64,000 nucleotides of DNA from Ulota crispa (taxonomy: Eukaryota; Streptophyta; Bryopsida; Orthotrichales; Orthotrichaceae). The stretch covers positions 16,020,002-16,084,001 of the forward strand of contig OY987242.1 of assembly GCA_963920765.1 (NCBI GenBank). Direction: 5' to 3'. Positions 62,576 to 64,000 of the stretch are shown piece by piece; the first letter of the stretch is position 1, and each line of letters starts with the position of its first letter. Under the pieces are notes generated by a model. That model saw only the letters and a program-made list of their open reading frames with translations. It was not told where the DNA came from and ran no database searches. The position numbers and the translations under genes are program-made.

Positions 62576-64000
62576 AATAATAGGCTTGGTTTCATTAGTT
62601 GGGTAGTTGGGTGTTTGTAATAGAATAAAAAATTTGTTAGTTGGGTAGTTGGGTGTTGCTCCAAGAAGATTAAATGGCGGTTATGTGGTGGTTATTCTTT
62701 TTTCTATAGTTATGTGGCGGTTATGGTTGTCCTTGGGGATGGGGTATACATGGAAATAGGGTATACATGGGAATAGGGGGTGGACGCTTAGGAAAGGAGG
62801 CAAAGCACGTAGGTAGGCATAGTACAAGTAAGCTCATTGTAACGGAAAGGAGAAGAAGCTTACAAAAAGTGATTATGAAGAAAATCATGTTAATATTTTT
62901 GCACGGACCCCTCTAGTGATGACCCTCTGCCAAAACGGCGGGTACAAAGATCCACTAGTATATATGTATATAAAAGCAAGGCCCTTTTCATGGTGACACC
63001 CCCATTTACCTTCCATGCCCAACTCTTCATGACTTCTATCATGAATAGAGACACCATCATTTTCCGTGGCCATTGCCTATTCAAAATATGATCCTTTCTT
63101 AATTTTATAAGTTGTTCGAGGTGAGAGTGTTACACATCAAGCTTGGATGATATCATTAATTTCAAAATACGTCTCGCTTGTATTTTTTGCACACATTTTC
63201 AACAAGTATTTTCGCAAAAACCTTCCTCCTTTTTGGGACTTTGTACATGGATTTCACTTTTGATCTAAATAAAAAATCACCACTATGACCATTCCTTTTG
63301 TAAAAGAAAATATCTTTGTATTGTAATTTAAACTTTGATTTTATTCGTTTTTAATTTTCTTCTTAAACTTTCTTTTCTTCTCTTAAACTTTTTTTTTTTC
63401 GTTTTATCGGGCAAGGAGGTAGCCTGAAAACAAGCTTGGAGCATGTGAGACTTGGTCCATGGCAGAGCTAGTGTTTCAGACACAGCAGGCTTTCTAGAGT
63501 CCATGGTACCTTCAGCAAATACAATCATGCCCTCAAAACAAATAAAATCTGCAGCCGTTAAAAATCAAGGTTGGCCCAAAGCCAAGGTCCGAAGCCAAGG
63601 TCTCAGTGAGTACACCACTTGAGACAAAACATTTGGGTTTTTCTAGTTCTCATGAAAAGAAGGGCAAACAGAGCAGTTATAACCACTTGGAAGATTATTA
63701 GAACCCCACAATCTGAGGGCCCTTGGTCCTAAATCAATTTGTACTCACTACTTATACACAACAACATGGGTGAAGGAATTTTTAGCATGGAACTTCCTAG
63801 CAACAATTGCAATCCTTCTTTTCAACATTTCAAGATGGAGGCCAGGGTTTAATTTTTTGGCAAATTTTCGCCAAAATCTTACCTCCGAAAGCCTCTGGGT
63901 CCTAGTACATTGTAAAATTTGTGTGAAAATCCTGATGAAATTGCCAGATCCCGCCTTGAGCAACAACATAGTTTGCCAGATGTTGGATGAAATTAGTTTA
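62567..64000. other. Intergenic to window end, no gene assigned
   Basis: Short minus-strand open frames near 63330-63530 and 63750-63970 could be pieces of a gene running out of the window, but they show no recognisable domain and I found no clear splice pattern. Confidence 0.35.

Overview
The window looks like nuclear DNA of a plant. It is AT-rich, carries a few intron-rich genes with GT-AG introns, and is dense in small inverted-repeat transposons. The best recognised protein is a full-length plant-type SRT1 (SIRT6-class) sirtuin. The others are an acylphosphatase with a transit-peptide-like leader, a plant heavy-metal-associated (HMA) domain protein and an alpha/beta hydrolase. I cannot name the species. 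Gene style and the unusual HMA protein layout would fit a non-flowering land plant, but that is inference.

Genes. (1) Acylphosphatase, + strand, 2316-4485, two coding exons. (2) Alpha/beta hydrolase, + strand, 12624-19231, eight exons, 446 residues. (3) SRT1 sirtuin, - strand, 25342-30053, fourteen exons, 481 residues. (4) HMA-domain protein, - strand, 44176-46439, four exons, 475 residues, with a TATA box at 46961-46967. Exon joins were worked out by hand from splice sites and reading phase. A fifth locus is a large inverted repeat (about 32716-33606 against 34204-35490) that may hold a decaying gene: a better-preserved copy on the left and a broken copy on the right. I see no pathway link between the genes.

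Transposons. Most remaining sequence is short non-autonomous DNA elements, mostly MITEs (miniature inverted-repeat elements). The largest group has 12 recognisable copies plus one degenerate relative. Most copies are flanked by TTAA with tips CCC(C/T)...(A/G)GGG, which is the signature of piggyBac-type transposons and is unexpected in a land plant. In three places two members lie end to end sharing one TTAA. Other families begin GAGCATCYGC (four copies, 3-bp target duplications), AAGGTAG (five copies), AACGCCATATT (three), AATATTGCATTTAGGTTG (three), GAATGCTATTTTGTGAG (three), GGTGAAYT (two), GGGAAYTGCTAAAGCCACA (two, one cut by the window start), one CACTA-like element and several long fold-back elements. 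Nesting is common. No transposase gene was recognised, so all must move in trans if they move at all.

Region by region: 1-2315 MITEs and upstream sequence; 2316-4485 acylphosphatase; 4486-12623 intergenic with three TTAA elements; 12624-19231 hydrolase, with MITEs in four consecutive introns; 19232-25341 intergenic with nested elements; 25342-30053 SRT1; 30054-32233 intergenic; 32234-36510 MITE, inverted repeat and nested fold-back element; 36511-44175 intergenic with a 30-bp minisatellite; 44176-46967 HMA gene and promoter; 46968-64000 a repeat-rich gene desert.
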